NCBI GenBank assembly: GCA_002409375.1 | Contig: DHNF01000064.1 | Location: 6,954-13,783 of the forward strand | DNA length: 6,830 nucleotides | Reading direction: 5' to 3' | Source: Ruminococcaceae bacterium UBA5423 | Lineage (GTDB): Bacteria; Bacillota; Clostridia; Oscillospirales; Acutalibacteraceae | Part shown: piece by piece, positions 5,842 through 6,830 of the stretch | Numbering within the stretch: position 1 is the first letter of the stretch | Layout: every line of letters begins with the position of its first letter | Program-made: the position numbers and the translations under genes | The notes under the pieces: generated by a model | What the model was told of the DNA's origin: nothing | What the model saw: only the letters and a program-made list of their open reading frames with translations | The model's database searches: none

Positions 5842-6830
5842 AATGCGGAAATCATAACTGTCGGCAACGGTAACCAAAACAGCCAGTTTTTAACCCATGA
5901 ACTGGCGGCTTTTGGTATTGCGCTGACTCATTTGACGCACGTAGACGGGGACTGTCATCATCTGCGTGACGCACTTCGCATTGCATTAAGCCGCAATGAT
6001 CTTGTCGTGATTGTGGGCGGCCTTGAAAATGGCGAGGAATGCCGGTCACATGATGCAATCTCACATGTTGTTGGCACCCCGCTGATTATTCATGACGAAA
6101 GCCTTGAGCGAATCAGCGAATACTACCGCAATACCGGGCGTGAAATGCCCGAAGACAGCCGTCGGCAGGCAATGCTGCCTGACAGGTGCTATGTGTTTCC
6201 CAACGACCACGGCATTGCGCCCGGTTGCGCTGTTACGCGATATGGACAGCATATTATAATGCTGCCTAAGTCTTCCGGCGAACTTATGCCTATGTTCAGC
6301 GACTATGTGGCTCCATACTTATCAAATCTCACGGACGGCACGATTGTTTCACGCACAATAGGCGTATTTGGACTGTCTGAAGCGGTGCTAAACGAGCGAC
6401 TTGCCGATTTGATGTCCGAAGCAAATCCAGGTGTAGTGTCATATGCAAAAGACGGCGAGGCTATTCTTCGGGTTACTGCCCGTGCAAAGGATCGCAATGC
6501 AGCTTACGAACTGTGTAATCCGGTCGCTGAAGAAATACGCCAAAGACTTGGCATTAATGTTTTCGGAGTAGATATTGGCAGCTTGCAAAAAGCTGTTGTA
6601 GCTTTGCTTTTAGATAAAAACATGAAAATTGCAACTGCCGAATCCTGCACTGCCGGCCTGCTTTCAAGCAGATTGACAGAAGTGACGGGCACATCGGCAG
6701 TTTTTGAATGCGGAATTGCCGCATATTCTCCCGAAATTAAACACTCGGTGTTGAGAATCCCTAAAGAAATGATTGAAAATTTTGGAACGGTCAGTCCCGA
6801 AATTGCAGGGGCAATGGCTGTGGGAGTGCG
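5839..6830 (+). CDS. cinA: CinA-family protein, degenerate N-terminal domain, 3' end outside window
   Basis: 330 codons are visible, and about 80 more would be expected from the usual CinA length. CinA proteins join an N-terminal MoCF-like (COG1058) domain, reported to have pyrophosphatase activity, to a C-terminal PncC-type NMN deamidase domain of the pyridine nucleotide cycle. The middle part (about 165-245: SRTIGVFG, SYAKDGEAILRVTARA) and the C-terminal part (TAESCTAG at 266-273, YSPEIK at 296-301, GTVSPEIAGAMA) are well conserved, including the expected serine, tyrosine and lysine. The N-terminal domain keeps its outline (AEIITVG, GREMPEDSRRQA at 100-111), but its signature sites are gone. 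The GTELLLGxxxNTN loop is about seven residues short, GGLGPTxDD reads GGLENGEEC (60-68), GTAPG reads GIAPG (125-129), and LPGPPSE reads LPKSSGE (142-148). The frame is intact. I infer a protein working only through its deamidase half. It lies 12 bp after thiI. Confidence 0.88.
   Translation, partial: MNAEIITVGNGNQNSQFLTHELAAFGIALTHLTHVDGDCHHLRDALRIALSRNDLVVIVGGLENGEECRSHDAISHVVGTPLIIHDESLERISEYYRNTGREMPEDSRRQAMLPDRCYVFPNDHGIAPGCAVTRYGQHIIMLPKSSGELMPMFSDYVAPYLSNLTDGTIVSRTIGVFGLSEAVLNERLADLMSEANPGVVSYAKDGEAILRVTARAKDRNAAYELCNPVAEEIRQRLGINVFGVDIGSLQKAVVALLLDKNMKIATAESCTAGLLSSRLTEVTGTSAVFECGIAAYSPEIKHSVLRIPKEMIENFGTVSPEIAGAMAVGV

Noticed and set aside
5839..6060. A frameshift or sequencing error as the cause of the odd CinA N-terminus
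   Set aside because: The frame stays open, flanking family motifs are in register on both sides, and GGLENGEEC aligns to GGLGPTxDD without gaps. The changes look like substitutions and one in-frame deletion.

Overview
The window looks like chromosomal DNA from a Gram-positive bacterium of the Bacillota, most likely class Clostridia (Oscillospirales-like). This is an inference. It rests on Shine-Dalgarno sites of the AAGGAG/GGGAGG type, a class B sortase, a cysteine desulfurase/ThiI pairing as in the nifZ-thiI pair of Bacillus, a rhodanese-less ThiI, and surface proteins carrying Gram-positive anchoring signals. Base composition is moderate, with AT-rich intergenic stretches. No RNA gene, insertion sequence, phage gene or CRISPR array is visible.

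Layout. Positions 1-313 hold no convincing gene. They contain a long imperfect palindrome (116-188) and possibly a weak plus-strand terminator. Two minus-strand genes follow, in transcription order: a 62-residue protein that is almost nothing but a signal peptide joined to a cell-wall sorting signal (1335-1523), then a secreted LamG-domain protein with a C-terminal membrane anchor (314-1306). A 262-bp divergent promoter region (1524-1785) separates them from a plus-strand operon of four closely spaced genes. These are a cysteine desulfurase (NifZ/IscS-like, TTG start, 1786-2919), a class B sortase with unusual tails at both ends (2947-4572), the tRNA 4-thiouridine synthase ThiI (4600-5826), and a CinA-family protein cut by the right edge (5839-6830). 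The gaps between these four are 27, 27 and 12 bp.

How the genes may work together. The desulfurase supplies persulfide sulfur to ThiI for s4U in tRNA and possibly thiamine thiazole; this is a known partnership. The sortase sits inside that pair with no obvious metabolic link. It faces, across the divergent promoter region, a small protein with a TPATG sorting motif of the xPxTG kind and a LamG surface protein. Enzyme and candidate substrate therefore lie within about 1.5 kb of each other, which suggests a local surface-display module next to, and partly embedded in, housekeeping genes.

Most notable points: the minimal sortase substrate, which would leave only a few residues on the wall; the sortase's roughly 117-residue Ser/Thr-rich C-terminal tail and roughly 116-residue cytoplasmic N-terminus; and a CinA whose N-terminal domain has lost all its signature motifs while the reading frame, the middle domain and the visible part of the PncC-type domain remain intact.
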